Notes: generated from the letters alone by a model not told the origin. A stretch of 35,750 bases of DNA from Legionellaceae bacterium (GCA_029212465.1 JARGNV010000020.1:1-35750), one strand, 5' to 3'; positions 1-9,443 are shown, counted from the stretch's first letter. Made by a program: numbers and translations.

Positions 1-71
<71 letters not shown>

Positions 72-84
72 TCAACTGGGAGTG

Positions 85-113
85 ATTATACGAGGAAGTG
101 CCGTATGACGCAA
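85..113 (-). promoter_or_regulatory. Sigma-70 promoter of the initiator tRNA
   Basis: On the minus strand there is a -35 box TTGCGT (113-108), a 17-nt spacer and a perfect -10 box TATAAT (90-85). The predicted start lies about 7 nt further on, leaving a short leader before the tRNA 5' end at 71. It lies between the stop codon of the MFS gene (125) and the tRNA. The tRNA, and probably the rimP-nusA-infB operon expected beyond it, therefore need not depend on readthrough from the accessory genes upstream. Confidence 0.8.
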
Positions 114-124
114 GTGATTTCTGC

Positions 125-1399
125 TCATTCATTTTTCGCACCGCAATAAGTCTCATCAATCCCTAGTAACATGAACAGTGCAAGCACCAGTGAAATGGGC
201 AGTAAACTCAGTGCAACATGATACCCTGCAGCAGAAAACTGCGGCACTTGATTCATGAGTGTGCCATCCCACATCCAATCGAGCACCACGCCAACCAGCG
301 GCTCAAAAAAGGCTTCAAAGATTGAATTGAACGTATTCATAATACCAAGCACCGTTGCTGCAAGTGCAAGCGCGAACATTTCTCGAATCATGGCAAAGCT
401 TGTAAAGAAACCACTTGCGCTAAAGCCAAATACAAAGAGCACGCTACTCAGCCAAAACAAGTTCAGTGACGCACTATACAGCACAACCAATAATAACAGC
501 AGCGCACCAAAAGTTCCGCCAAACAGCACGGGTTTTCTACGCCGAATATGGTCAGAAAACCATCCCCAAAAAGGTGCCCCCAGCGCAAACCCCATAAAAA
601 TACAAGATACGGCAAATGCTGCATCTGCACGCGATACACGATATACCGATTCTAAAAATGGCACGCCCCATAATCCACCAAATACAGATACCGGTGCGAA
701 TGCAAGCCCACTATAGAGTGATAAAAACCAAGTATGCCGACTGACAAGAATCCCTTTTAACTGCATTGCCGTTTTATCTAGCGGCTGATTCGAATGTACT
801 ATTGCCTGAGGCTTATCGCGCACCACTAAATAGTATATGGCTCCCAAACACATGCCTGTGATACCTACGACCTCAAGTGCTGCCCTAAACCCCTGGTGCT
901 GCACTAAAAGCGCAAGTGGCATTTGCCCTCCCACCGCACCAAACATCGCCGCAGTCATAAAAAGTCCTGATATAAATGCAAAGCGCTTTGGTGAAAACCA
1001 AACTGACGCAAGCTTAAAACAAGAAACCGCAGCAAATGCAGCGCCAGTGCCCATTAAGGCGCGCGCAACACATGCAATCCATAAGGAGTGGGTATGGGCA
1101 AACGCAAAGGTTGCAGTACTGCACACAAAAATAGCTGCTGTTGTTAGCAATCTTGGGCTGTATTTATCAATTAAAACACCTACTGGAATTTGCATGAGTA
1201 AATACGCATAAAAATAAAAGGCAGACAAATGTCCAAGCCCTGCGCCATTGACGTGAAACGCTTGCATTAAATCGCGTGTCATCACACTCGGTGAGACTTG
1301 AATTAAATATTTATAAAACAAAAAACCCGCAGAAATAACCCAAATGATACACAAATAAAATAACTCAAGTGGTCGCTTTCGCATTTGAAATTGCCTCAT
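125..1399 (-). CDS. MFS transporter, substrate unknown
   Basis: A 424-residue protein of typical major facilitator length with about 12 hydrophobic segments. The loop between segments 2 and 3 carries an MFS motif A-like stretch (GVLIDKYSPRLL, about residues 73-84). The matching cytoplasmic loop of the second half carries GWFSDHIRRRKPVL, so both halves show the internal pseudo-repeat. The ATG at 1399 is preceded by AGAGGA about 8 nt upstream; an in-frame ATG at 1384 (MRKRPLELF) is less well placed. The C-terminus is short and charged. Nothing identifies the cargo. Legionellales carry many related transporters for amino acids, nucleosides or siderophores, so assigning one would be guesswork. 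It is the last accessory gene before the initiator tRNA and has no clear operon partner. Confidence 0.85.
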   Translation of the reverse strand: MRQFQMRKRPLELFYLCIIWVISAGFLFYKYLIQVSPSVMTRDLMQAFHVNGAGLGHLSAFYFYAYLLMQIPVGVLIDKYSPRLLTTAAIFVCSTATFAFAHTHSLWIACVARALMGTGAAFAAVSCFKLASVWFSPKRFAFISGLFMTAAMFGAVGGQMPLALLVQHQGFRAALEVVGITGMCLGAIYYLVVRDKPQAIVHSNQPLDKTAMQLKGILVSRHTWFLSLYSGLAFAPVSVFGGLWGVPFLESVYRVSRADAAFAVSCIFMGFALGAPFWGWFSDHIRRRKPVLFGGTFGALLLLLVVLYSASLNLFWLSSVLFVFGFSASGFFTSFAMIREMFALALAATVLGIMNTFNSIFEAFFEPLVGVVLDWMWDGTLMNQVPQFSAAGYHVALSLLPISLVLALFMLLGIDETYCGAKNE

Positions 1400-1440
1400 G
1401 CCTAAAATCCTCTTTAAGATAATGGATAGTTCAATGGTAT

Positions 1441-1479
1441 TTATCTGCTGGTCAGTTCGCCCTGAGGCGTAGCAGATAA
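1441..1479. other. Hairpin-forming inverted repeat in a 297-nt gene-free gap
   Basis: TTATCTGCT (1441-1449) and AGCAGATAA (1471-1479) form a perfect 9-bp stem. Inside it a smaller CGCC/GGCG stem is possible. No T-run follows on either strand, so it is not an ordinary intrinsic terminator. It lies upstream of the MFS start, within or just before its leader. The rest of the gap (1400-1696) is AT-rich and holds no open reading frame, tRNA or recognisable repeat family that I can see, apart from the terminator at its left-hand gene boundary. Confidence 0.45.
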
Positions 1480-1691
1480 TTAAAAGGCAAAACGACTCAG
1501 AGCAGACACACAGGTGTGGAAAATCACCACAGGTAATAAGACTTGATTGACAACAAACTGACTGAAACGGCCTAACAATGCGTGCATCAAAAATATCATA
1601 GAAACAATAAAAGATATCTCATGCTAACTTTTTAACCAAAAATATGTCAAGTAAAATATCTCTCATGTAGCGGCAATTTGAAAATGTCCCC

Positions 1692-1724
1692 ACCGCTCAC
1701 CAACACCAGGTTTTGGTGAGCGGT
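1692..1724 (-). terminator. Hairpin overlapping the stop codon of the small membrane protein gene
   Basis: ACCGCTCACCAA (1692-1703) and TTGGTGAGCGGT (1713-1724) make a perfect 12-bp stem with a 9-nt loop. The TGA stop of the gene at 1697-2098 lies inside the stem, so the last codons are part of the hairpin. On the minus strand it is followed by GGGGACATTTTC, with only a short T-run. It is probably a weak intrinsic terminator or a 3'-end stabilising structure. Confidence 0.55.
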
Positions 1725-2098
1725 TTCATGGCAAGCACTACCATGATAATCAAGTAAATCCACCAATAAACGCCTATGAGTGGAGGAATCAATACACACA
1801 ACATCAATGCAAAAAAGAATGTACTTAAAAACAACAGCACCTGATTAGACGGATTATTTGTTTTTAAAAAAGCGCGCGCCTTTTCAAACAAATCACCTTC
1901 TAATGAGAAAAAATGCACTGCCAAAGGCAACCAGCATATGATGAACAAAATGCAATAAAACCACCAATCCAAAAATGACAAGCGCGGATAAAGTGTAGAA
2001 AAAAGTAATCCAAATACAAAATAAACCGACTTCACCAGCGATAAATCCACCAGTGAAAATTTATGTAGTTGCTTTGATAAGAAACTTTCTGCAGTCAT
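1697..2098 (-). CDS. Small multi-pass membrane protein, unknown
   Basis: A 133-residue protein with about four hydrophobic segments (roughly residues 20-38, 43-62, 86-105 and 106-123), rich in Phe, Trp and Leu, and a short charged loop (GDLFEKARAFLKTNN) between the second and third. There is no signal peptide beyond the first membrane segment and no catalytic motif. The start is well supported by a strong AGGAGG seven nt before the ATG. It is separated by 120 nt from the protease gene upstream and ends inside a strong hairpin, so it is probably transcribed alone. I do not recognise the family. Confidence 0.75.
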   Translation of the reverse strand: MTAESFLSKQLHKFSLVDLSLVKSVYFVFGLLFSTLYPRLSFLDWWFYCILFIICWLPLAVHFFSLEGDLFEKARAFLKTNNPSNQVLLFLSTFFFALMLCVLIPPLIGVYWWIYLIIMVVLAMKPLTKTWCW

Positions 2099-2203
2099 TA
2101 CAAAACCTCCTGTTCTGCATTACACAGCCCGAAAATCTACACCCCATACTATCAACGTTACCATAGACACACGCACCACGTCATCTTCTACAGAACAAGT
2201 CAC

Positions 2204-2217
2204 AACTGATATCAGTT
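2204..2217. repeat. 14-bp perfect palindrome just after the protease stop codon
   Basis: AACTGATATCAGTT is a perfect palindrome starting two bases beyond the tandem stop (TGA TAA) of the 807-residue protease gene. It has no loop and no T-run, so it is unlikely to be a terminator. It could be a protein-binding site for the next gene (start at 2098) or chance. Confidence 0.35.
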
Positions 2218-2218
2218 A

Positions 2219-4642
2219 TCAAACAATGCCTGCTTCTCCAGGTTTAGGAATGATTTGCTCCATTGCACGCTTCACTTCTTCGATATAATTTTGATCTTTC
2301 TGGGATAGATGCGGTCTTATCGGTCTTTCTAGCACACTTCCTATATTGAGCACTGATGACCGCAAACGCGTTAACTCTGCAACAACTTCAAACGCTGATG
2401 CCTCTACTGCATCCACAGTCATATCATCTTCATGGTTTCTTTCTCTTGATGCCTGAGATAAATGCGTCCAGGTTGTGATATTTCTTTGGCCATCATCTGC
2501 TTTCGTCATTTTTTGTCTAAATAAATCTCTATTCTCTACAGATGCTAAAGCACCTGCAACAATAGGCGCCGCATAAGAAGTACCTGACTCCAGTACATTT
2601 GTTACAGGGTTCACGACACAGTCAGCCCTCACGCCAACAACTTTTGAGGCCAGTGGATGTCCTTGCGCTATGGTACTCGACCTTTCAGTACGCGCGTTTA
2701 CATCCATTCTATAGTTTTCACAAATGATTAACTTTAATGCTTCGATTTCTTCTGGTTGTTTACCATTTTCTTTGAGCCACGCTGTAAACTGAATGAAGAA
2801 GTTTTCTATATGCGGCAGTCCTCCTTCTTCAGTCAGAGATGAAAGTTCATTGTCTGCATTAATCATTTTTGCATTATTTCCAAGCGCAACAACGACATCC
2901 TTGCTTTGACATAAATTCCAAAATGCGCTGCAAAGCATATCTTTTTCAGCGTCTGTAACTTCTGTGAGTGCCGATGAAAAATTAACAACTTGGATATTAG
3001 GATCATTCGCTAAGGTATCAAAACAAGCTTTAAGCTTGTCGGCAGTTGTTTCTGAAGCATATTTTCGTACTTGAACAGATGCACCTCCCATACTATCTGC
3101 TAAGGTCGCGACAGTAACGCCATGGTCCGGATCGGGTGTTGGCGCACCAAATTTTACGACATCATCATCTTCCAGAGGAAACTGATCGACAATAGCAATG
3201 TTAGAAGAAGGTACATCATGACTGCTCGCGTCACTATTGGTTACTGATTTTTCTAATGTTTGTATATATTGATTTTTAATCACTTCTAATGCACTGAGTA
3301 CACGCAGCTGTAAGGCATAATCTTGTGTTCCGCCTGGCGGATGAATCATAATATTTTTCAGGTGGTTATCAAGATTAGCAATAAAAACCAGAGAGCCATT
3401 CTTAAACAACTCTTCTGCTAATACTGGAAGACTGATATCAGCGCTATTTTGCGCACGCTTGAGCACTGCTTTTAAACCTTCGAATCTGCGCTTATCAGAT
3501 GCCGAAGTAACGCTATGCTCATAATAACTTTTTTCGAGTTGCTCTCTTCTTCCCGTGTCTTTATATTCTAGAACTATATCTTTAGCTTGTTCCAATTGTT
3601 CAAGGTCAGCTAAAAGTGTCGTTATCAAGTTGTTGATGTCCGAGTGCTGTATGCTTGCTACATAGTAGTCTTGCTCCATTGTCGAAAGAAATGCTTCGGC
3701 TTCTTCTGTTTCAATGTGTAAGGGTAATTGTGGCGTTTCTGCTCCTCCTGCTGAGGAGGCTGCTTTGGATATCGTAATTTTGTCACTCGTATTATCACCA
3801 TTTTCATACCCACTCACCAGTACATTGATAAGTGGATCTACAAGTGCCGCTGGAGGGGACGGGGTACTACTTGTCAATTGAAGCACCGCTTGAGACACAT
3901 CAAGGTAAATCCCCTCCCTTTGAATTGTGTGCGAACGATTAGAGATAAGATTGTAAACCATGTTCATTTCTTTCGCAGGCGAGAAGAGTGATATGTGAGG
4001 ATAAAGACGATCGGCCTCATTGAAAAGATCGCCGCACGGATAACGCAGCTGGTCGTTGAAGGCTTGCTCGTATAGTGCATGTATTTGAGCTTGAAAAGTT
4101 TTGAATGCTGGCGTTTCTAAATATCTGGTAAGCGCCGCGTCGCTTGGACCGATAGCAAAAAACGTGTAACTTTGAGTAGAACTTTCAGCTTTAGCGACCC
4201 GCTTGCGATATGCCTCACTTGCATCATCAAGCGCTGTTATTGTTTCTTGTACTGATTCTTGAGTAGGCGCAGCCGCGTCTATCGCGTTCATGCCTTTACG
4301 AATAACACTAACGAGTTGGTTGATTGTTTCCTGGAATGCTTCACTATTATCCAATGAGTCTGATGATGAGAATATTCGCACGCCATTGTAGTCAATATCG
4401 TCACTTGCCTCATCAATGCTTAAATTAGAGAGCTCCATTTCCCTATAAGATTCTTCTTTGATAATTCCAGCAATAAAATGGCCGATTGCTCTTTCACCGC
4501 CACAGGCATTGGTTAACGCTGTTTTAAGTGGTTCTGCAATATAAGCAGGATCGTATAAATAATCTGTAATCACATCCATAAACGCTTGTAACGTTGCCAT
4601 GGCCATGCCCGACTCAAATATCCATAATTTAAGTATAGGCAT
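2219..4642 (-). CDS. Subtilisin-type (S8) serine protease with long N-terminal region, no signal peptide
   Basis: An 807-residue protein whose C-terminal half carries the full subtilase set in the right order: Asp486 (IAIVDQF), His507 (DHGVTVATLA), a VVNFSSA strand at 552-558, oxyanion Asn589 (VVVALGNNA) and Ser689 (ESGTSYAAPIVAGALA). Asp-His spacing is only 21 residues, against about 32 in subtilisin, and the usual Gly after the Asp motif is missing. His to Ser is 182 residues, longer than usual. Residues 1-470 match no family I know and are mostly helical and acidic, with predicted coiled segments near 340-400; about 110 residues follow the catalytic domain. The N-terminus is not a signal peptide, so the protein is cytoplasmic or exported by another route such as type IV secretion. 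The start is uncertain: the ATG at 4642 lacks a clear ribosome site, and the ATG at 4606 (Met13) is possible. The gene lies 13 nt behind the 281-residue gene and is very probably co-transcribed with it. Confidence 0.8.
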   Translation of the reverse strand: MPILKLWIFESGMAMATLQAFMDVITDYLYDPAYIAEPLKTALTNACGGERAIGHFIAGIIKEESYREMELSNLSIDEASDDIDYNGVRIFSSSDSLDNSEAFQETINQLVSVIRKGMNAIDAAAPTQESVQETITALDDASEAYRKRVAKAESSTQSYTFFAIGPSDAALTRYLETPAFKTFQAQIHALYEQAFNDQLRYPCGDLFNEADRLYPHISLFSPAKEMNMVYNLISNRSHTIQREGIYLDVSQAVLQLTSSTPSPPAALVDPLINVLVSGYENGDNTSDKITISKAASSAGGAETPQLPLHIETEEAEAFLSTMEQDYYVASIQHSDINNLITTLLADLEQLEQAKDIVLEYKDTGRREQLEKSYYEHSVTSASDKRRFEGLKAVLKRAQNSADISLPVLAEELFKNGSLVFIANLDNHLKNIMIHPPGGTQDYALQLRVLSALEVIKNQYIQTLEKSVTNSDASSHDVPSSNIAIVDQFPLEDDDVVKFGAPTPDPDHGVTVATLADSMGGASVQVRKYASETTADKLKACFDTLANDPNIQVVNFSSALTEVTDAEKDMLCSAFWNLCQSKDVVVALGNNAKMINADNELSSLTEEGGLPHIENFFIQFTAWLKENGKQPEEIEALKLIICENYRMDVNARTERSSTIAQGHPLASKVVGVRADCVVNPVTNVLESGTSYAAPIVAGALASVENRDLFRQKMTKADDGQRNITTWTHLSQASRERNHEDDMTVDAVEASAFEVVAELTRLRSSVLNIGSVLERPIRPHLSQKDQNYIEEVKRAMEQIIPKPGEAGIV

Positions 4643-4655
4643 GGTTTACACGTTT

Positions 4656-5501
4656 TTATGGGCGACTACGTGGACCTGTCATTTGCTCTCGTTCCTCAGG
4701 CGTCCAAATATCAAGGTTTAAAATAGCATCTCGCTGCTCTTGATAATCTTTGTAAGGTAGCTTTGATGAAAATAAGCCCTTCAGGGTATACATATCAAAA
4801 ATGGCTGGGTCTTCAATTTGGCGCATCGCCTCTTCGCCTTCTTGGCATAAGCTCAGTACTTGCATCAATAAGTGCTTTGAAAGGTCTAGATTGTAATAAT
4901 CAAAGTTGCCTTCCACATAATGCACTGAAGCGAGGGCATGTAACCCTAACGCCATTAAAGTCAGTAGGAAGAACTGCTTTTCTGCTACGCCTTCATGATG
5001 ATGCGCTTCAAGTATTTGAAGGGTTTCTCTCAGTTCCTGGCAAACATCCCCAAGCTTAGTTCTTCGATTGTTAGTGGGGTGCATTTGACCTGTAGCCATT
5101 TTATTGAGTAGCCCAATTTCCTTATACAGCATGCTGACATGTACAAAGCCAATAAAAAAATTTTTATCTGTCACACTATTACGAATAGCTGTTTTATGCT
5201 GAGTGACAAACGCCATGTAATCAGCATGAAAAGCCTCACTTTCTTCAGCGAGTATCATCATCCCTTGATAGTCTCTGACATGACGCGTATTTCTAATTAA
5301 CTGGATATCAGACCAACCTTTAGGGATATCGGAAGCCGTATAGCTCGGACTAATAAGCGTTCCTATATATTGTACCAGGTGCGTTTTAATCGCTCGTTTC
5401 ATTGGGGGCGGGATTTCTACTACAACATTTTGTGCATTTGTATTCAAAAATGCATTCACTTCTTTAGGTGTCAGCTCAGCTTCATGAAATACAGATAACA
5501 T
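4656..5501 (-). CDS. Unknown 281-residue protein, operon partner of the subtilase
   Basis: A soluble, mainly alpha-helical protein with no signal peptide and no motif I recognise. Visible features are a proline patch (EIPPPMK, 29-35), a His-rich stretch (EAHHHEG, 165-171), a hydrophobic helix around 177-193 (FFLLTLMALGLHALASV) that could be a buried helix rather than a membrane anchor, and a basic C-terminus (GPRSRP). The ATG at 5501 has AGGA eight nt upstream. It is first of a two-gene unit: its TAA is 13 nt before the protease start. The pairing suggests a partner, inhibitor, substrate adaptor or immunity factor for the protease, but this is inference from adjacency only. An intrinsic terminator of hslO lies about 50 nt upstream of the start, so this unit must have its own promoter; no good -35/-10 pair is evident there. 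Confidence 0.75.
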   Translation of the reverse strand: MLSVFHEAELTPKEVNAFLNTNAQNVVVEIPPPMKRAIKTHLVQYIGTLISPSYTASDIPKGWSDIQLIRNTRHVRDYQGMMILAEESEAFHADYMAFVTQHKTAIRNSVTDKNFFIGFVHVSMLYKEIGLLNKMATGQMHPTNNRRTKLGDVCQELRETLQILEAHHHEGVAEKQFFLLTLMALGLHALASVHYVEGNFDYYNLDLSKHLLMQVLSLCQEGEEAMRQIEDPAIFDMYTLKGLFSSKLPYKDYQEQRDAILNLDIWTPEEREQMTGPRSRP

Positions 5502-5551
5502 ACAATTATTCCTATGCTCTTCATATACACATAAAGTCTATATAATTACAC

Positions 5552-5571
5552 AAAAAAAGCAATATGCTTTT
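5552..5571 (-). terminator. Intrinsic terminator after hslO
   Basis: On the minus strand AAAAGCA, a TAT loop and TGCTTTT form a 7-bp stem, followed by further T residues. It sits about 30 nt after the hslO stop and would end the long rlmE/ftsH-to-hslO transcription unit and separate it from the accessory pair. The stem is AT-rich, so termination may be partial. Confidence 0.6.
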
Positions 5572-5600
5572 ATTTATATCTATGCGACAAGTTTAAACCC

Positions 5601-6443
5601 TTAATGTCGAACAAACAGTTGCTTAACTTCTTTCTCATCAAATTCGAAATGTTTGTTGCAATACTCACATTTCACTTCAATAAAGCGGTTGGTGCTTAAC
5701 AGTTCAAGCGCTTCTTTCTCTCCCATTACCATAATGGCATTTGCCATTTTTTCGCCACTACAAGGACAATAAAAAGCAACAGGCTGGGGCTCAAACAACT
5801 GAATGGCTTCTTCATGGAAAAGCTGACTAAGCAAGGTTTCTGTATCCCAGTTTAGTAATTCTTTATCGGTTAAGGTATTGGCAAGCACCTGAATATGTTC
5901 CCACTGTTCATCAAGGCCTGACGTATCAGGTAATTTTTGTAGCAACATGCCAGCCGCTTCTTGTCGCGCACTGTCATAAGCAAGCCATAACCTGGTTTCT
6001 AATTGCTCTGACTGTGAAAAATACCCTTCCAGAGCCTTAGCAATGGTCTGATGATTGATACTTACAATGCTTTGGTAGTGCTGGTTAGTGTTATTCTTTT
6101 GGATGGTAATCACCAGCTCACCCTTTTCAAAGTCTTTTTTCAGGGCAGGATACGGTTCTGTCTCATCCCACTTAGCTGTCCCGCGAATTCTGTACTGATT
6201 ATCACTTTTGGCAACCAACATTTTAAGCGGACCACGTCCCTGAAACTGAATGGTGAGCTGGCCATCATATTTTAGTATTGCCGAAAGCAGACCACCTGCA
6301 CACAATGTCTGGCCAAGTAAGTCAGACACTGTGGGTGGATATTCATGCTGCTGCAAAATAGTTTTCAACGCGCTGTCTAGGCGAATCACTTTTCCGCGAA
6401 CACACGTATCTTTAAAAATAAAGCGTTGTAATGAGTCTATCAT
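5601..6443 (-). CDS. hslO: Redox-regulated chaperone Hsp33
   Basis: A 280-residue cytoplasmic holdase, close to the usual length of about 290. The C-terminal zinc switch is complete: Cys226-x-Cys228 (CPCS) and Cys259-x-x-Cys262 (CEYC). Under oxidative stress these cysteines form disulfides, release zinc and activate chaperone binding. The N-terminal core shows the usual hydrophobic sheet region (QLTIQFQGRGPLKMLVAKSD, about 62-81). The ATG lies 14 nt after the nuoN stop with only a weak ribosome site, so it is probably the last gene of the nuo transcription unit. A redox chaperone at the tail of the complex I operon fits a site of oxidant production, though the link may only be positional. Confidence 0.95.
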   Translation of the reverse strand: MIDSLQRFIFKDTCVRGKVIRLDSALKTILQQHEYPPTVSDLLGQTLCAGGLLSAILKYDGQLTIQFQGRGPLKMLVAKSDNQYRIRGTAKWDETEPYPALKKDFEKGELVITIQKNNTNQHYQSIVSINHQTIAKALEGYFSQSEQLETRLWLAYDSARQEAAGMLLQKLPDTSGLDEQWEHIQVLANTLTDKELLNWDTETLLSQLFHEEAIQLFEPQPVAFYCPCSGEKMANAIMVMGEKEALELLSTNRFIEVKCEYCNKHFEFDEKEVKQLFVRH

Positions 6444-6457
6444 AAGCCACTTTTAAG

Positions 6458-7903
6458 TTAAGCAAATGCGGCAAGGCACGCTGCAATGAGTGCACTTGGG
6501 AAAATCCCAAAATACAATAAACTCAGTCCATTCACAGAAAAAATGAGCTGTGTTGCACGAGGCAGATGAATTGGGGCCGGGTCAACTGGTTCATCAAAGT
6601 ACATGACCTTCACCACACGCAAGTAGTAGAATGCCCCAACCACTGCAAACAGAAGGCCAAGTACCGCAACCCACAACAAATGTGCATCCACCAAGGCTTT
6701 AAGTACCAATAACTTGGTTAAGAAACCAACCATTGGTGGCACACCTGCCATCGAGAATAAAATAAGCATCATTAAAAAGGCAAGCCATGGTTTACGCTGA
6801 TTAAGACCTCTTAAATCATTAATATGCATCACTTCAACACCTGCCCGAGAAAGCAGGGTAATCAAACCAAAAGCACCCACCGACATTAAGGCATAGACCA
6901 AAATATAATATAATGCAGCACCATACCCTTCAGGGGTTGCAACTAAAACGCCAAACAAGGCATAACCCGCATGAGAAATCGCTGAATAAGCAAGCAAGCG
7001 CTTGATATTGGTTTGTACAATCGCAAGCACATTTCCAAGCCCCGTTGATAATAGGGCTAAAATTAAAACAATGTGCTGCCACTGTAACACTAAGTCGCCC
7101 CAGCCAAGGGTTAACAAGCGAATAGCCATTCCAAGGGCTGCAATTTTAGGCGCTGCACTAATAAACAGGGTTGTACTGTTTGGCGCACCGTCATATACAT
7201 CTGGCGCCCACATATGGAACGGTGCTGCCGCAAGCTTAAATGCCATACCCACCACCAAAAACACCAGTGACATTATCAACAGACCTTGCTGTTTTTGAAA
7301 AATATCCGTGCCAAGCGCTTTCGCAATGCCATCAAACTCAAGTGCACCTGTTGCACCATACAAAAGCGACATCCCATATAACAAAATACCAGATGCCATT
7401 GCGCCCATCACAAAATATTTCATAGCCGCCTCAGCACCATCAGTTTCTGTACGGCGAATAGCTGTCATTGCATATAAAGGTAATGAAAATAACTCAAGTC
7501 CCAAATAAACCGTCAATAACGAATGCGCCGATACTAAAACACTCATGCCAAGCGTTGAGAATAACGCAAGTACGGTGTAGTCTCCGGCTGGAATACCACG
7601 CTCTTCTAAATAATCTCGCCCATAGAGCAAGCTCAAAAACACTGTCACACCCATAAAAATTTTCATGAGGTGCCCCATGTCATCGCTCACAAAAGTTTTT
7701 GAAAATAATAACTCACGACCCTGTCCTAAAAAGGAAAGACTCTCACCCACCACTAAAAATAAACCAAGAGAAGCGACTACAAATACAATCGCAGGCCCTT
7801 TGCGAGGAAAAAATAAATCACCCAAAAGTGCTACACACGCAGCTGCCAACAATGTCATTTCGGGCAGTGCTAAGTGCATATGATTCAATAATGCAGTTGT
7901 CAT
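6458..7903 (-). CDS. nuoN: NADH-quinone oxidoreductase subunit N
   Basis: A 481-residue, roughly 14-helix antiporter-like subunit of the complex I membrane arm. Diagnostic segments are the conserved Glu helix ([15 protein letters not shown]), the Lys-bearing helix ([19 protein letters not shown]) and the following helix with [13 protein letters not shown]. It contributes one of the proton channels. The start is three nt after the nuoM stop, so translation is probably coupled. No truncation or missing charged key residue was noticed. Confidence 0.97.
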   Translation of the reverse strand: MTTALLNHMHLALPEMTLLAAACVALLGDLFFPRKGPAIVFVVASLGLFLVVGESLSFLGQGRELLFSKTFVSDDMGHLMKIFMGVTVFLSLLYGRDYLEERGIPAGDYTVLALFSTLGMSVLVSAHSLLTVYLGLELFSLPLYAMTAIRRTETDGAEAAMKYFVMGAMASGILLYGMSLLYGATGALEFDGIAKALGTDIFQKQQGLLIMSLVFLVVGMAFKLAAAPFHMWAPDVYDGAPNSTTLFISAAPKIAALGMAIRLLTLGWGDLVLQWQHIVLILALLSTGLGNVLAIVQTNIKRLLAYSAISHAGYALFGVLVATPEGYGAALYYILVYALMSVGAFGLITLLSRAGVEVMHINDLRGLNQRKPWLAFLMMLILFSMAGVPPMVGFLTKLLVLKALVDAHLLWVAVLGLLFAVVGAFYYLRVVKVMYFDEPVDPAPIHLPRATQLIFSVNGLSLLYFGIFPSALIAACLAAFA

Positions 7904-7906
7904 AAT

Positions 7907-9430
7907 TTAACCTTGCGTTGTTGCTTTAAGTTTTGAATGGTCAGCTTTTGCAAGCGTTGTACTCACAGATTGATGCACATAATCAAGCATTGGCTTTGGA
8001 TAAACGCCCATACCAATCACCATCAATGCGAGCAAGGTATAAGCGCTCACTTCAAACTTGGATAAGTCTTTCAATGTGGACACAGGCTTATGCACAATCG
8101 GTCCAAAGATAACCCGTTTATACATCCAAAGCGTATAAGCCGCACCAATAATCAAGGTAGTTGCAGCCCAAAAAGCAATCCAGAATCCTGCCTTAATACT
8201 GCCTAAAATCACCATAAACTCACCCACAAACCCAGAGGTTCCTGGCAAGCCTGCATTCGCCATCGCAAACAGCATAAAAAAGGTTGCAAAAACAGGCATC
8301 GATTTCACGATACCGCCAAAATCGCTGATTTGGCGTGTGTGCATACGATCATAGATAAAACCAACGCCGGCAAACATCGCACTCGATACAAATGCATGCG
8401 AAATCATAATAATGATGGCACCTTCTAAAACCAGTCCTGCACTTTGCAGGTTGTTGTCATTTGCCATCATGAAGAGTACAAAGCACCCAAGGGTTACAAA
8501 ACCCATATGAGAAATCGATGAATAAGCAATGAGGCGCTTCATATCTTTTTGAATCACAGCCACCAAACCAACATACACGACAGCAATTAAAGATAAAGCT
8601 ATCATCGTTGGCGCAAAATACTGACTTGCATCAGGCACAATTGGCAGTGCAAACCGCAGAAAGCCATATGCCCCGAGTTTTAATAACACAGCTGCCAGCA
8701 CAATAGAGCCACCTGCAGGCGCCTCTGTGTGCGCATCAGGCAGCCAGGTATGCACTGGAAACATTGGTATTTTAATGGCAAAACCAAAGAAAAATGCAAT
8801 AAATATCAATATTTGGGCATTCATGGTGAGCTTTAATGCATACAATGCATCCAAGCTAAATGATTGTGCTTGATACCCTAAGTACAAGAAAGCGGCCAAC
8901 ATGAGCACCGAACCAAGGAAGGTATATAAGAAAAACTTAATCGCCGCATACACACGGTTATCAGAGCCCCAAACCCCAATGATTAAATACATAGGGATGA
9001 GCGTTGCTTCCCAAAACACATAGAACAAAATCACATCCATACTTGCGAATACACCAACAAGCAGGCCTTGCATAATTAAAAAGGCAGCAATATATTGTGC
9101 CACACGGCTTTTAATGCCCTCCCAAGTTGCAAGTATCACAATTAAGTTGGTAAACACAGACAACACAATTAAAAGCAATGAAAGTCCATCAATCCCTAAG
9201 TGATACGAGAGCCCCAGTGATGGCAACCAAGATAATTGCTCAACATATTGCATGCCTTCCTTTGCTGCATCAAAGCCCATCAAGAGCGGCACACATAAGG
9301 CAAGACTTGCCAAAACACCCAATAACCCAAGTCCACGTGCAACATTTGGACGTGCATCATCACCCACGGCAAAAATTAGACATCCCACCGCAATCGGAAA
9401 CCAAATTAATAAACTCAGCAGATGCTGCAT
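7907..9430 (-). CDS. nuoM: NADH-quinone oxidoreductase subunit M
   Basis: A 507-residue antiporter-like subunit of the membrane arm. The proton-channel residues are in place: Glu141 in FYVFWEATLIPMYL and Lys220 in FAIKIPMFPVHTWLPDAH, followed by the conserved AYSSISHMGF helix. The length matches the family. It sits 13 nt downstream of nuoL and 3 nt upstream of nuoN. It ends in a short polar tail (KADHSKLKATTQG). Confidence 0.97.
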   Translation of the reverse strand: MQHLLSLLIWFPIAVGCLIFAVGDDARPNVARGLGLLGVLASLALCVPLLMGFDAAKEGMQYVEQLSWLPSLGLSYHLGIDGLSLLLIVLSVFTNLIVILATWEGIKSRVAQYIAAFLIMQGLLVGVFASMDVILFYVFWEATLIPMYLIIGVWGSDNRVYAAIKFFLYTFLGSVLMLAAFLYLGYQAQSFSLDALYALKLTMNAQILIFIAFFFGFAIKIPMFPVHTWLPDAHTEAPAGGSIVLAAVLLKLGAYGFLRFALPIVPDASQYFAPTMIALSLIAVVYVGLVAVIQKDMKRLIAYSSISHMGFVTLGCFVLFMMANDNNLQSAGLVLEGAIIIMISHAFVSSAMFAGVGFIYDRMHTRQISDFGGIVKSMPVFATFFMLFAMANAGLPGTSGFVGEFMVILGSIKAGFWIAFWAATTLIIGAAYTLWMYKRVIFGPIVHKPVSTLKDLSKFEVSAYTLLALMVIGMGVYPKPMLDYVHQSVSTTLAKADHSKLKATTQG

Positions 9431-9443
9431 TTTAACCCCTTCA

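Noticed and set aside
125-5501. A tRNA-targeted integrated island with att sites
   Set aside because: No integrase, transposase or duplicated tRNA 3' end is visible, and the accessory genes lie on the 5' side of the tRNA, not at its 3' end where integrases insert.
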